A DNA stretch of 64,000 nucleotides from Nectonema munidae (taxonomy: Eukaryota; Nematomorpha; Nectonematoida; Nectonematidae), in NCBI GenBank assembly GCA_030549495.1, contig JAUIRK010000099.1:620001-684000 (forward strand), given 5' to 3'. Under the pieces are notes generated by a model. It was not told where the DNA came from, made no database searches, and saw only the letters and a program-made list of their open reading frames with translations. The position numbers and the translations under genes were made by a program. Shown piece by piece: positions 9,680-21,249 of the stretch (positions are counted from its first letter, which is position 1; each line of letters starts with the position of its first letter).

Positions 9680-12600
9680 ATACCTTTTACTGTTTTTATT
9701 TTCCATGGGCTTCATACCATTAATTAGCAGATAAGGGATGCATTTTAAACTAAAGCTCCTTTCATTAGGACAAATTTTTACCTATATTATGTGACAATTT
9801 CCAGCACAATTATAAAGCGACTCTACTCTCAGAATCTAAATTTATTTGTAGATTTTTATAAAATAGTATTAGTTTTTCCATTTTTTTTATAAATTAACCT
9901 TCGTTTTTTTTATTAGTCAGTATAATCTTTTTCTAATAAATTTAAAATTATTTTTGAAGTGAAAAATGTAGATCGAATGTACAAGTTTTGTTGGATAATC
10001 GTAGTCCACTATTTATTTTTAGATTTTTATAAAATCATTTTAGTTTTCGGTTTTTTATATATTAACATTAGTTTTTTACTTTTTTTGAAGTGCGGGTTTG
10101 ATTTACACTTTGATTCGAAAGAAATATGTTTTGGATAAATATTATTTTATTATTGTTTATTGCATATAAATTTTTAAAGAGAAGATAAATAGATCAAAAT
10201 ATGTGTTTTAATCAATTTTTATCAATAAGTAATCTCATGAATTTATTTTTTTTCCTTTAATCCTAAAGTGAATTTCTATATTTTTATAAAATAATTATAA
10301 TTTTCGACATCCACATTGAAGAAATAATGAGTTTTGTTGGATAATCATAATCTACTTTTATTTAGATTAGATACAACCTTTATAAGGGATGCATTTTAAA
10401 CTAAAGCTCCTTTCATTTGGACAAATTTTTATCTATATTATGTGATAATTTCTAACACAATTATAAAGCGACTCTACTCTCAGAATCTAAATTTATTTGT
10501 AGATTTTGAATTAATCAACCAAAATTTAAATGCGGGTTTGATTTACACTTTGATTCGAAAAAATATGTTTTGGATAAATATTATTTTTATTTTTTTTCAC
10601 TTTAATCCTAAAGTGAATTTCTATATTTTTATAAAATAATTATAATTTTTGACATCCACATTGAAGAAATAATGAGTTTTGTTGGATAATCATAATCTAC
10701 TTTTATTTAGATTAGATACAACCTTTATAAGGGATGCATTTTAAACTAAAGCTCCTTTCATTTGGACAAATTTTTATCTATATTATGTGATAATTTCTAA
10801 CACAATTATAAAGCGACTCTACTCTCAGAATATAAATTTATTTGTAGATTTTGAATTAATCAAACAAAATTTAAATGCGGGTTTGATTTAAAACTTTGAT
10901 TCGAAAAAATATGTTTTGGATAAATATTATTTTTATTATTGTTTACTGCATTAAATTTAAGGAGATAAGGGATGCATTTTAAACTAAAGCTTTTTCATTT
11001 GGACAAATTTTTACCTATATTCTGTGATAATTTCTAGCCCAATTATAAAGCACCTACTTTCAGAATCTAAATTTATTTGTATATTGAAGAAATATTTTTT
11101 CAGTATAAAGAGTTTAGAAAAATCTTCTCTAATATGTAATGGCCTTTCCTTTCTCTCAAAATGCATCATGATATACCAAATTAAAGCTTTTTTATGGCCT
11201 TTCAGAATACATTACTTATATCACAAGTACTTAAGAAATGCCATTTTACTGTTTTTATTTTCCATGGGCTTCATACCATTAATTAGCAGATAAGGGATGC
11301 ATTTTAAACTAAAGCTCCTTTCATTATGACAAATTTTTACCTATATTATGTGACAATTTCCAGCACAATTATAAAGGACTCTACTCTCAGAATCTAAATT
11401 TATTTGTAGATTTATATAAAATAGTATTAGTTTTTCCATTTTTTTTATAAATTAACCTTCGTTTTTTTTATTGGTCAGTATAATCTTTTCTAATAAATTT
11501 AAAATTATTTTTGAAGTGAAAAATGTAGATCGAATGTACAAGTTTTGTTGGATAATCGTAGTCCACTATTTATTTTTAGATTTTTATAAAATCATTTTAG
11601 TTTTCAGTTTTTTATATATTAACATTAGTTTTTTACTTCTTTTGAAGTGCGGGTTTGATTTACACTTTGATTCGAAAAAAATATGTTTTGGATAAATATT
11701 ATTTTATTATTGTTTATTGCATATAAATTTTTAAAGAGAAGATAAATAGATCAAAATATGTGTTTTAATCAATTTTTATCAATAAGTAATCTCATGAATT
11801 TATTTTTTTCACTTTAATCCTAAAGTGAATTTCTATATTTTTATAAAATAATTATAATTTTCGACATCCACATTGAAGAAATAATGAGTTTTGTTGGATA
11901 ATCAGAATCTACTTTTATTTAGATTAGATACAACCTTTATAAGGGATGCATTTTAAACTAAAGCCCTTTCATTTGGACAAATTTTTACTATATTATGTGA
12001 TAATTTCTAACACAATTATAAAGCGCTCTACCTCAGAATCTAAATTTATTTGTAGATTTTGAATTAATCAACAAAATTTAAATGGGGTTTGATTTACCTT
12101 TGATTCGAAAAAATATGTTTTGGATAAAATTATTTTTATTTTTTTTCACTTTAATCCTAAAGTGAATTTCTATATTTTTATAAAATAATTATAATTTTCG
12201 ACATCCACATTGAAGAAATAATGAGTTTTGTTGGATAATCATAATCTACTTTTATTTAGATTAGATACAACCTTTATAAGGGATGCATTTGCTCCTTTCA
12301 TTAGGACAAATTTTTACCTATATTCTGTGACAATTTCCAGTACAATTATAAAGCGACTCTACTCTCAGAATCTAAATTTATTTGTAGATTTTTATAAAAT
12401 AGTATTAGTTTTTCCATTTTTTTATAAATTAACCTTCGTTTTTTTATTGGTCAGTATAATGTTTTTCTAATAAATTTAAAATTATTTTTGAAGTTAAAAA
12501 TGTAGATCGAATGTACAAGTTTTGTTGGATAATCGAGTCCACTATTTATTTTTAGATTTTTATAAAATCATTTTAGTTTTGGTTTTTTATAAATTAACAT

Positions 12601-12780
12601 TAGTTTTTTACTTCTTTTGAATAATCATCCAAAATTTAAGTGCGGGTTTGATTTACACTTTGATTCGAAAAAAATATGTTTTGGATAAATATTTTTTTTA
12701 TTATTGTTTACTGCATATAAATTTCTAAAGAGAAGATAAATAGATCAAAATATGTGTTTTAATCAATTTTTCTCAATAAG
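9680..12780 (+). repeat. Higher-order tandem array with seven GGGATGCATTT units
   Basis: The block beginning AAGGGATGCATTT, followed by CTAAAGCTCCTTTCATT, GGACAAATTTTTA and AAAGCGACTCTACTCTCAGAA, occurs seven times, starting near 9733, 10382, 10727, 10968, 11290, 11940 and 12278. The spacings of about 650, 345, 241 and 322 bp, then 650 and 338 bp, show a larger period of about 1.56 kb. The junction TTTCCATGGGCTTCATACC is likewise repeated at about 9705 and 11265. Units contain short frames but share no conserved protein. Copies in the right half carry many one- or two-base gaps. Confidence 0.8.
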
Positions 12781-13014
12781 CATTGAAGCTATGAGGTAGC
12801 AAAATATGAACAGAAAGTTTGATATTTTTTGATTTTTTAAAGAATATTTTTCGATTCTTTGATCACAGAATTTTATTTTGATTATTTGACAAATATAATA
12901 TTTAAAATCGTGCAAATTGCAAAGTATAGGTATTTTAAACAAAACAGTAATATATTTGAAGAAATATTTTTTCAGTATAAAGAGTTTAGAAAACTCTTCT
13001 CTAATATGTAATGA

Positions 13015-14605
13015 TATATTCTCATAACCTGTACGGTTGAACGCGGTAACAACTTGCGTGTTATCTCCAACCCGTATATTACGATGATTCTTCTCCAACC
13101 TGTATTCTACTATGATTCATCTCCAAACTATATACTACAATGATTTATCTCTAACCTGTATACTACGATGATTCATCTCTAACCTGTATACTACGATGAT
13201 TCATCTTCAACCTGTATACTACGATGGTTTCTATTCCATGTACAAATAACTAGGGAGACAATGTTCAACTTTCTGTTCACATTCTGCTAGATGTAAGATT
13301 TGATATACCTCATTCGGGGAGACGATGCTACATAAGTTATTACCTATATACATTATACCTGTATACTACGATGGTTCATCTCCAACCTGTATACCGCGAT
13401 AATTCATATCAAAGAATCGAAAAATATTTTTTAAAAAATAAAAAAATATCAAACTTTCTGTTCATATTTTGCTACCTCATACGATGTTACAAAAGTTATT
13501 ACCTATACTTTGCAATTTGCACGATTTTAAATATTATATTTGTCAAATAATCAAAATAAAATTCTGTAATCAAAGGAATCGAAAATATATTCTTTAAAAA
13601 ATCAAAAAATATCAAACTTTCTGTTCATATTTGCTACCTCATACGATGTTACAAAAGTTATTACCTATACTTTGCAATTTGCACGATTTTAAATATTATA
13701 TTTGTCGAATAATCAAAGAATCGAAAAATGTTCAAATCAAAAAATATTTATTCTTTTTAAATATATCGTTGGCTCCCCTTACTTTTAGTTACGTATGTGC
13801 ATAATTTGATAAAAATTAATTATTAAAGACTAGGTTTATCTTTCAATTTTAAAAGTAAGGGGAGCAAGATATATTTAAAAAGAATAAATATTTTTTGATT
13901 TGAACATTTTTCGATTCTTTGATTATTCGAAAATATAATATTTAAAATGTGCAAATTGCAAAGTATAGGTAATAACTTTGTAACATCGTATGAGGTAGAA
14001 AATATGAACAGAAAGTTTGATATTTTTGATTTTTAAAGAATATTTTTCGATTCTTGATTACAAATTTTATTTTGATTATTTGAAAATATAATATTTAAAA
14101 TGTGCAAATTAAAGTATAGGTAATAACTTTGTAACATCGTATGAGGTAGAAAATATGAACAGAAAGTTTGATATTTTTTTATTTTTTAAAAAATATTTTT
14201 CGATTCTTTGATATGAATTATCGGGTATACAGGTTGGAGATGAACCATCGTAGTATACAGGTATAATGTATATAGGTAATAATTATGTAGCATGTTCCCG
14301 AATGAGGTATATCAAATCTTACATCTAGCAGAATGTGAACAGAAAGTTGAACATTGTCTCCCTAGTTATTTGTACATGGAATAGAAACCATCGTAGTATA
14401 CAGGTTGAAGATGAATCATCGTAGTATACAGGTTAGAGATGAATCATCGTAGTATACAGGTTAGAGATAAATCATTGTAGTATATAGTTTGGAGATGAAT
14501 CATAGTAGAATACAGGTTGGAGAAGAATCATCGTAATATACGGGTTGGAGATAACACGCAAGTTGTCTACCCGCGTTCAACCGTACAGGTTATGAGATAT
14601 ATATT
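13015..14605. repeat. 1.6-kb palindrome, arms ~760 bp, ~60-bp loop
   Basis: The left arm (about 13017-13787) is repeated in reverse complement as the right arm (about 13847-14600). Landmarks pair as CATAACCTGTACGG with CCGTACAGGTTATG at the outer ends and GGCTCCCCTTACTTTTA with TAAAAGTAAGGGGAGC at the inner ends. Each arm holds about six copies of a 28-bp minisatellite (core CTGTATACTACGATGATTCA), then two to three copies of a ~170-bp unit with CTTTCTGTTCATATTTTGC. One such unit also lies reversed at 12780-12950. The right arm differs mainly by small gaps. No protein is encoded; a transcript across it could fold into a very long hairpin. Confidence 0.85.
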
Positions 14606-14770
14606 TATATTGATTTGGAAAATAGAAGTATATTAAAGGAGATTCAGCATAAGTAGTTTGAGGTAGAATTTCCATGGACCCCTTGAAATTCTTCCATGGA
14701 CCCCCGGTTGGGAACCACTGCTCTAACATCATCGTCATTAACATCATCACTAACATCTTCATTAACGCGG

Positions 14771-17340
14771 TTCGTTGCCGTTCGTAGGATGACAGTGGTT
14801 GGGTGCAATCAATATTTAGAAACATCGTCCCCTATTTTGTTCCTTTCTTTTGTCTTTTTATATCAGATATATTATTAACTTTTTATTCCTTCTGTAAAAT
14901 GTAGATTCTTTCCACTTTGTTGTGCTTTTACCACGTATCGTTTTTATCTTGGTAAAAAAGAAAACGCTTGATTTTTCAGTGAGTCGTCTCAACTATATCC
15001 AAACTTTTTTCAAATTTTCATTCTCCCCCATTTGATGTAAAGTTTTATCGGACTCCCATCATCATCTCATTATCTTCCTAACGTCATCATCATCATCATC
15101 ATCACGACCCAGCATTATCATAATTCGTTCGTCCTCTCCTTATCATCTATTATCATGATAAGTCTCAGAAACAAAAAAGTTGGTCTCTCTTAACTTTAAT
15201 CATTTGATATATTTTTATAGGTTCTTTTAGGTCCGAAATGGGGATTCATTTTAAACAACAACCCACATGGAAACATATATTTATTTTAGCACTAGAAAAA
15301 GCCATGGGATCTAACTTTTTTCATCTAGTTGAAAGAATTATTGGCAAGACACGATGTTTAGCATTTAAGTTAAATTAAAAATTCTAAAAGTTGACTTAAA
15401 CATCAAAAAAATTGACTCAAAATTTAAATTCATTTATTGAGAAAATCAATTCTTAAAAGTTAGTGTTGTAGTAAAGCATTGAAATATTTAAAATATATCT
15501 TTTGTTTCCAATCTTTCCACGGCTACAGATGTGACTTGTGAATTTTGAAGAAGGTCATAAACTAGAGGAGATATATTATTATTATTTTCCATATATGAAG
15601 CATATCCTTTGGATTAAGAACTTCGTAAGCACATTCATCATCTTCAAAGTTCCATACAAATGTCAAACGCCTTTTCATTTAGAAAAAGTGAACTCAACCA
15701 ACATTCCATAATTTCTTTGGATATGCATTAAATTCTTAATTAAACATTCTTTTTCCACTGATTCTTTTACTCTTTTAACTAAAACACCATCTCCTCAAAA
15801 TTTCCAACTATTTTATAACTTCAATTAAATTTTTATAATAAGCCTTTTATCCAACTTTCCTCCGATCTTGTAACTAGGTGAGTGGGAGGATAAGTTGTGC
15901 TTAAATTTCTTGTTTTTTTTTATTGTGGGTGCTTTAAGAGAGAAAAGCTATTAACTCATCTACTTCTATAAAATGAGTTATAACTTTTATTGCACAATTG
16001 TGCAAAAGATGAAATCATAGATAATTTAAGTAATAATTTATTTCACAAAAACTTTAAGTGTAATTTTCCAGCTAAAATATTGTATTTTGCCGCATTACTT
16101 TAAAACAGACAAAAATGTCCTCTTTTAGTGCTCTAAAATCAAAATCATATGAATGATCTTTTCTGGATTAAAGAAATCCATAAAACTTGATTTTACTGCA
16201 GAAGTTTTTCTTGATTCTTAATGTACCAATCAAATCATCAAAATATAATTCTCCTGAAATTATTGAACTTTTTTTTTGATAAATAATTGCTTTGACAGTA
16301 GAAAAGGTTTTAAGGGTAAGTTTATTAACAATAAGTCTGCTAGTTGAAATTATGGGTAAATTGTAACCTAAATCTTAAAAAAAGCTTTAAACTGTCATGT
16401 CCCAATTTGTGTAAAGGAATATTTGATTCCAGAAAACAATTAACTAATTTTGACATTTTAATTAACTTTCTGTTTTCATTACTTTTAAGAACAGGATATC
16501 AAACTTAGATGTATTTTAGTATTTCTGTGTTTATCAACAAAAAAATGTTTTCTCATGATTTACAGATATGTCTGATACAAAATACAAAAAAGATGCTTAC
16601 TTTCGGACAGAGCATACTGCTGTTTAGTGATTTGGAAAAGTTTTGAATGCTTACTACCAGCTCATTGATAATAAAAAGCCATGAAAAATGAAAAGAAAGC
16701 AAAAATAAACGTTGACATTTCTTACGTTTATTTATGATATGCTAAATAACTAAAATGTGAAACTTCTAAACCAGCAAAAAGTTGCGCCGTATTGATTGCA
16801 TCTGTTATCCTAATTTGGCTTGCACAAAAGTGTAGTTTTTGAATCAATAAACATGAAACAATACCAACACATCATATATACACTCATTATTCTCGTGTAA
16901 CTTGTCAGTTGACATTTTCTCCCCAGAGTCCGCGTTTATTTTTCTATTTCGTTGACGCTATCTTACATTTAAATGAGGGCTTTTCATCTACAATGATGTC
17001 AATCAAAAGTTGCACGAGATTAAGAGGAAAAACGCTTATTTTTAAAGTTTGGCTTGTGAAAAAAGTTTTGAATTCAGAAATCTTTTAACTTGCATTTGTT
17101 TAGTAATAATTCTATTTGAAATAAAAAATTATTCTTATTGATTATTATTGATTAGGCGAAAAAGTGAAGAGGCTGCCCCCAAAGTGTATTCAATAAATCA
17201 TTTGTCATAATAAACTATATATCTTTAATAAACGTTTAAACGTAGCAATTTTTTTTTTATAAAAAGTCGCACCATTTGTCTATTTTCATCTAGAGACTTC
17301 TCTTGCTATTCCAATCTTACTCTACGCTTTCAAATCCCAC
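14771..17340. other. No gene recognised; short CAT microsatellite
   Basis: AT-rich DNA without recognisable coding, transposon ends or RNA genes. A run of CATCATCAT units lies near 15085-15105 and may be a remote relative of the minisatellite at 7.8 kb. The last ~60 bases before 17350 are pyrimidine-rich and end in GATATAG, resembling a 3' splice site for the next frame. Confidence 0.3.
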
Positions 17341-17349
17341 TGATATAGC

Positions 17350-17565
17350 ATGCGCAGTCTAAAGCGAAAGAGTTTGTCGTATTCAGACGGCAGAGCTTCC
17401 TACTTCAAGAAAAATGCCCCGGAACTGCATGTCTCCTTTTCTGGGGGCAAAGAAAGTGCGGATAAAAAAGTGCTTGTCATCAGCTCTCTCATTCTCCTCG
17501 CAATCGTCTCATTCTTGATTTACAGTATTAAGGATAAGATCGCTCCTTTCTTTGACTTCTTATAA
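17350..17565 (+). CDS. Small single-pass membrane protein or C-terminal exon, unknown
   Basis: A 71-residue frame with GC-normal codon use in an AT-rich setting, hence probably host coding sequence. The start is basic (MRSLKRKSLS), followed by a polar region with GRASYFKKNAPELHVSF. Residues 41-60 form one hydrophobic helix (VLVISSLILLAIVSFLIYSI), and the tail is KDKIAPFFDFL, a layout common to tail-anchored membrane proteins. A pyrimidine tract and CCCACTGATATAG end one base before the ATG, so this may be a terminal exon whose ATG is internal. I do not recognise the family; a resemblance to the tails of inner nuclear membrane proteins is too weak to name. Confidence 0.5.
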   Translation: MRSLKRKSLSYSDGRASYFKKNAPELHVSFSGGKESADKKVLVISSLILLAIVSFLIYSIKDKIAPFFDFL

Positions 17566-18640
17566 GCAGCCTCTTTTTAGCGTGTTTGTGTCATATTAAC
17601 TCTGAATATGGAGAAATAATTGTTGCATTTTACACATGTTTATATATACATAAATCGATATTTTCTTCCATGTAACCGTTGAATCAGTCATTCAAAATTA
17701 CCAGATGTGGTCATATCTGTAGTTACTAGATACCGAGTAGACAGGCGGAAATTATAACTTATGAATTTAAAAAATCCGAATCCAACCTTCGCATTCGACT
17801 CCCCTTTAAATACTTTAAAAATATTTAGTGCCAACTTCCGGATTTGACACCCCCCCCCCCACCCAACCCTCTACCTAAATCAAAGTTTGCTTGGCTAAAA
17901 TGTTATCTATGGGTAGAAACCTTCACTAATTTTTGTAGCTTTTCTGCATAAAAGCACAGATTGGCTCTCGCTGCGATTATGGTCTGATCCATCGATCCAT
18001 CCATCCAAACCTACTGGCATCGCAGATATGGTCTTCGTTGGTGCTATAAATGCACGAACCGGTACAGCGGGGGGTTGTGGGATATTAAATGTGCTAATAC
18101 AGGAATAGACTGATGACGTGTGCCAGCATTGACATCATCCGAGTAAATACAATACCCGCTACAATGGACTTGATGTGTCCTGTAGTAATGATTGGTTTTT
18201 GTTAACGTAAACAGCAAATGAATGATAAGGAAGAAATTTGGACACAAGCCTTCGTTTTATATTCGCCGTTAACTGGGATTTGTAGGGAGACGACATGATT
18301 AGCCTCAGTACGTTCACGTGTACTTCCACCTTTTTCATCCTTACCATCTTTAGCGTTTCTTTCTCGGGATCGCGTTTTCCCGTATCCCGTATGAATTTTT
18401 CATCATATTTGTTCCCGGGATTCAATTTAGCTTTATTTATATGTAGGTATTCTAACGAAAGTGAAATTTCGTAGCCTGGTGATATTGGCGAACACAGTTC
18501 TCCAACTTGGGACCATCCGATACAAAAACTTTAAACTGTTGTAAACCACTAGATCACCAGCATTTTTGACAAAACAGGTGTGTATATTTTAAATAGGATA
18601 TACATAATTTTATTTTATGACCTTTTTTGTGATGTGGGTA
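17566..18640. other. No gene recognised; GC-normal block at 17930-18430
   Basis: After the small gene comes AT-rich DNA with a C-run near 17850. The block 17930-18430 is GC-normal and free of repeat modules. It contains an 88-codon minus-strand frame (18425-18159; DEKFIRDTGKRDPEKETLK) that resembles no family I know. It may be a regulatory region or an unrecognised exon. A short inverted pair CTGGTGAT / ATCACCAG lies at about 18477-18560. Confidence 0.25.
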
Positions 18641-19550
18641 ATTTTTATTTCTTCATTGAGGGTAGGGGATTTTTGGCCCCTAATTTTTTCCTAAAATATT
18701 AAATATTTTTACAAAATTCTCACATTTTGACCCACTAAAAATATGATTGCTAATCTGATGAATATTATTTTTGATAAAAATCAATCAAACCTGTCAAAAT
18801 ATCAATCAATAATACATCAACTTCAAAATATATTATAATTCCACATCATTTTGTCTTAATATATTATATTTTGATGATTAATTCGTCTAAAATATTTCAC
18901 CTATCAGTAAATTAGCTTTTAAGGGTGATTTGTTGCCAAACACCTTTTCTTATTATTTTTAAATAAGCTTATCCATTCACACCAAATTGAACATCTTGAA
19001 TTTGATTATGAAAATACTTTTGTCTTTTCAACTAAACAAATTCAAATTAGTACGAAGCAAAAATTTTTAACGTAAACAGCAAAATTGATTGATACTTTTG
19101 GACATTTTGAGACCATGATTGTAAAAATTAATTATGGAATGAAATCAGGATTTAGTATAAAAATGTATATTTTATTTAAAATTTAAAAATATTCTTAGCA
19201 CAATTTTCGGGGAAAATTTTAAATTTGATTGACACTTTCATCAATTTTCACACCCTAATAGCGAAAATCCGTTTACGGAATGAAATCAGGATTTGTTATA
19301 AAAAATTAATTTTATTTAAAATTTGAATGAATGTTTTAAGCAAGTTCATCATCAATTTAAATTTTGATCGATATTTGCTACGAAGTTGCCATGTTTATTG
19401 GGAAAATATGCATACATAGGTGCTAGGAGTTCCAATATATATATGATTATAAAATTTGTGTATCCAATGCAAACACTAATTACACTAAGGCATAGACATT
19501 AATATAAAATTTTTTTTGAAAAAATGTATATTTGATTTTGATTGACAGTT
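18640..19550 (-). repeat. Fragment of the Y repeat family (end 2, A-like, B modules)
   Basis: From 18650 the sequence follows the same order as 34161 and 59559: a G/C-rich start, ATTTTTACAAAATT, CCCACTAAAnATATGATTGCTAATCTGAT, then AATCAATCAAACCTGTC. From about 19090 come copies of module B (~145 bp; GGAATGAAATCAGGATTT, TATTTTATTTAAAATTTAA, TTTGATTGACA). No coding capacity and no terminal TTAA at this copy. Confidence 0.55.
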
Positions 19551-19599
19551 TTTGACATGAGAAGGTTATTCTACCGTGGAAATGGTATCAAATATCCAC

Positions 19600-19770
19600 T
19601 GGGTGATTATTTCTACTAGATACCACCCCTTGATTCATGCTTCTTTAGATGCATGGACTTGAACCTGGGAGTCTCGTTTTTGAATCTCTCTTGAACCCTC
19701 AAGACTTATAGTTGGATACAAGCGGTTCAATTTCTGCCTTTTCGATTAAAAAATTCCAAGGCATCTTTAT
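19600..19770 (-). mobile_element. Possible tRNA-derived SINE fragment
   Basis: On the minus strand there is a perfect pol III B-box-like GGTTCAAGTCC. On the plus strand the tail GATACAAGCGG...TTCTGCCTTTTCGAT resembles the body of the SINE family at 22.5, 33.2, 49.6 and 50.1 kb. The two clues point in opposite directions, so this could be two overlapping fragments. No clear A box. Confidence 0.35.
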
Positions 19771-20559
19771 TTTTATGCACCAGTCCTATTTTTCAACTCC
19801 AAAATTGACGATTTTTTGTAAAAGTTTATTTTTTAAAGATTTTTGTTCATACAGCATTTTCAAATTTCTATAATCAGATGATATTACTTTGTAGTATTTT
19901 TCCTTTCTTTTTTTGAGATTTCCTCCACCTTTATAAGACAGTTTTCTGATTTACGGCGTCAAAATCCACAGATCATTAAATCATCTTTTTTTTAATAGTG
20001 CTTTACATTGTATCTCAAAAGTTTTTTTCAACTTCTTTTATTTACGGCCAATGTTCCTATTTTGGAACATAACTAATTTCATCTTCGTCTGCTTTTTTCA
20101 ATGACTGAATATAAATCGTCTGCGTTTTTTTTAGATATCGTCTGCCTTGTTTGGCCTTAAAATAATAAAAGTGAGGAACTTTTACATTCTTTTTGGGTAT
20201 TTATTATGCTTTCTCTTTCTTCAAACTCAATTCGATCATAATTCTCTTGTTAAATAGAACTTGAAGCAACCATCCGAAGGATCTATGTAAATTAGTGGTT
20301 TAATTGGTGTAATTAAAGATGCTTTTGTTAGATTTCTTCGTCAAAAATCCCTACACACAATATATTCCCTTATTAAGATATTTATTTTTGATAGAAGATG
20401 GCTGTAGTTTTCTTTTTCTTTATCGAACTTCAAAGTAATTTATAATAACTCTTCTTCAGTGTTCAAATTTTTTTTAATCTCTGTTCAATGAAAACACTGT
20501 CATTAGTACACAATATTATCCCATATTTCTTCCTCATTAAGATCGTTACTAGTTTCTTT
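19771..20559. other. No feature recognised
   Basis: AT-rich, pyrimidine-rich DNA. It may be the decayed 3' part of the hAT element whose transposase end lies at 20560-20770, but I found no left terminal repeat. Confidence 0.25.
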
Positions 20560-20770
20560 GTTTTCAGTCTATCTTTGCTTTTGATTAAATTTTTTAAACA
20601 AGTGGACTTAAATTAATTTTCGTTAAATGAAGACGATTTCTCTCCGTCCGTTTCATTGCTTTGATCAAGGAGAATACTTTTTCAGAACCAGCATTTGAAT
20701 GAGGTAAAGATAAAATTAGCTTAGTAATTTTTACAAGTTTTGGGAAAACGAGCGCTTCCATGGCAATCTG
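20560..20770 (-). pseudogene. hAT transposase C-terminal (hATC dimerisation) fragment
   Basis: On the minus strand, VFPKLVKITKLILSLPHSNA continues into GSEKVFSLIKAMKRTERNRL. This is the conserved hATC block (LxxPxSNAxxERxFSxxxxxKxxxRNRL). The frame stops shortly after (LSPLV*). The rest of the transposase was not found on this side apart from AT-rich decay. The hAT-like terminal motif at 21250-21297 lies upstream of this gene in its own sense, as expected for the 5' end of the same element. Confidence 0.65.
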
Positions 20771-21249
20771 AGTTTTTCTAGATATGTCAAAATATGACCA
20801 CGGCAGATGTATTATCTTTTGCGTACATTATTTTAGCCTACTCCCAAATATGTTTGGGTATATCCGATTCTTTAAAAGTTTGAAAATCTCCAATCTCATT
20901 ATCAATTTCTCTTGGGTCTTCAGATCTTGGAAGGGTAAAAGATTGGGAAATCTGAAATATTATATAAAAAATAAAAATTTAGTATAATTTAAGCAAACTA
21001 GTCAATATTATATTACCTCTCAACAAAATAATTTGCTCTGTCAAGAGTGCCCTCATCCATTCGTGAATGAAAATTGGTTTGTTTGATAAGAGAATCATTG
21101 ACGGGTAGTAAAAACCAACAAAACTACCAAACAGTGGTAAAAATATTAAAAATTAAAGCATGCTTACATGTAAAAAAACCAAATCTTATATATATCCAAT
21201 TCATAATTTTTATAATGTTATTTTAACATATTTTAAGTTCCGGTGATTT

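Larger units (their letters stand above)
9033..14720. mobile_element. Large composite bounded by hAT ends (CAGTGGTTCCCAACC)
   Basis: Left end CAGTGGTTCCCAACC at 9033 and right end GGTTGGGAACCACTG at 14720 are perfect inverted repeats, with GTGGACCCCT and CCATGGACCCC as matching subterminal blocks. The flanks carry a perfect 8-bp duplication CTCTAACA (9025-9032, 14721-14728), so the two ends belong to one insertion event. hAT-like DNA appears only at about 9033-9290 and 14600-14720. Between them lie a Helitron Rep fragment, a higher-order tandem array and a long palindrome. Either later DNA invaded a small hAT element, or the hAT mobilised the whole block. No hAT transposase was found inside. 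Confidence 0.7.

Noticed and set aside
9730-12780. CRISPR-like array
   Set aside because: Units are hundreds of bases long with irregular spacing in a eukaryotic transposon context; this is satellite DNA.
12763-13098. 111-codon minus-strand frame
   Set aside because: It runs through the array/palindrome junction, is AT-rich and low in complexity, and has no family similarity.
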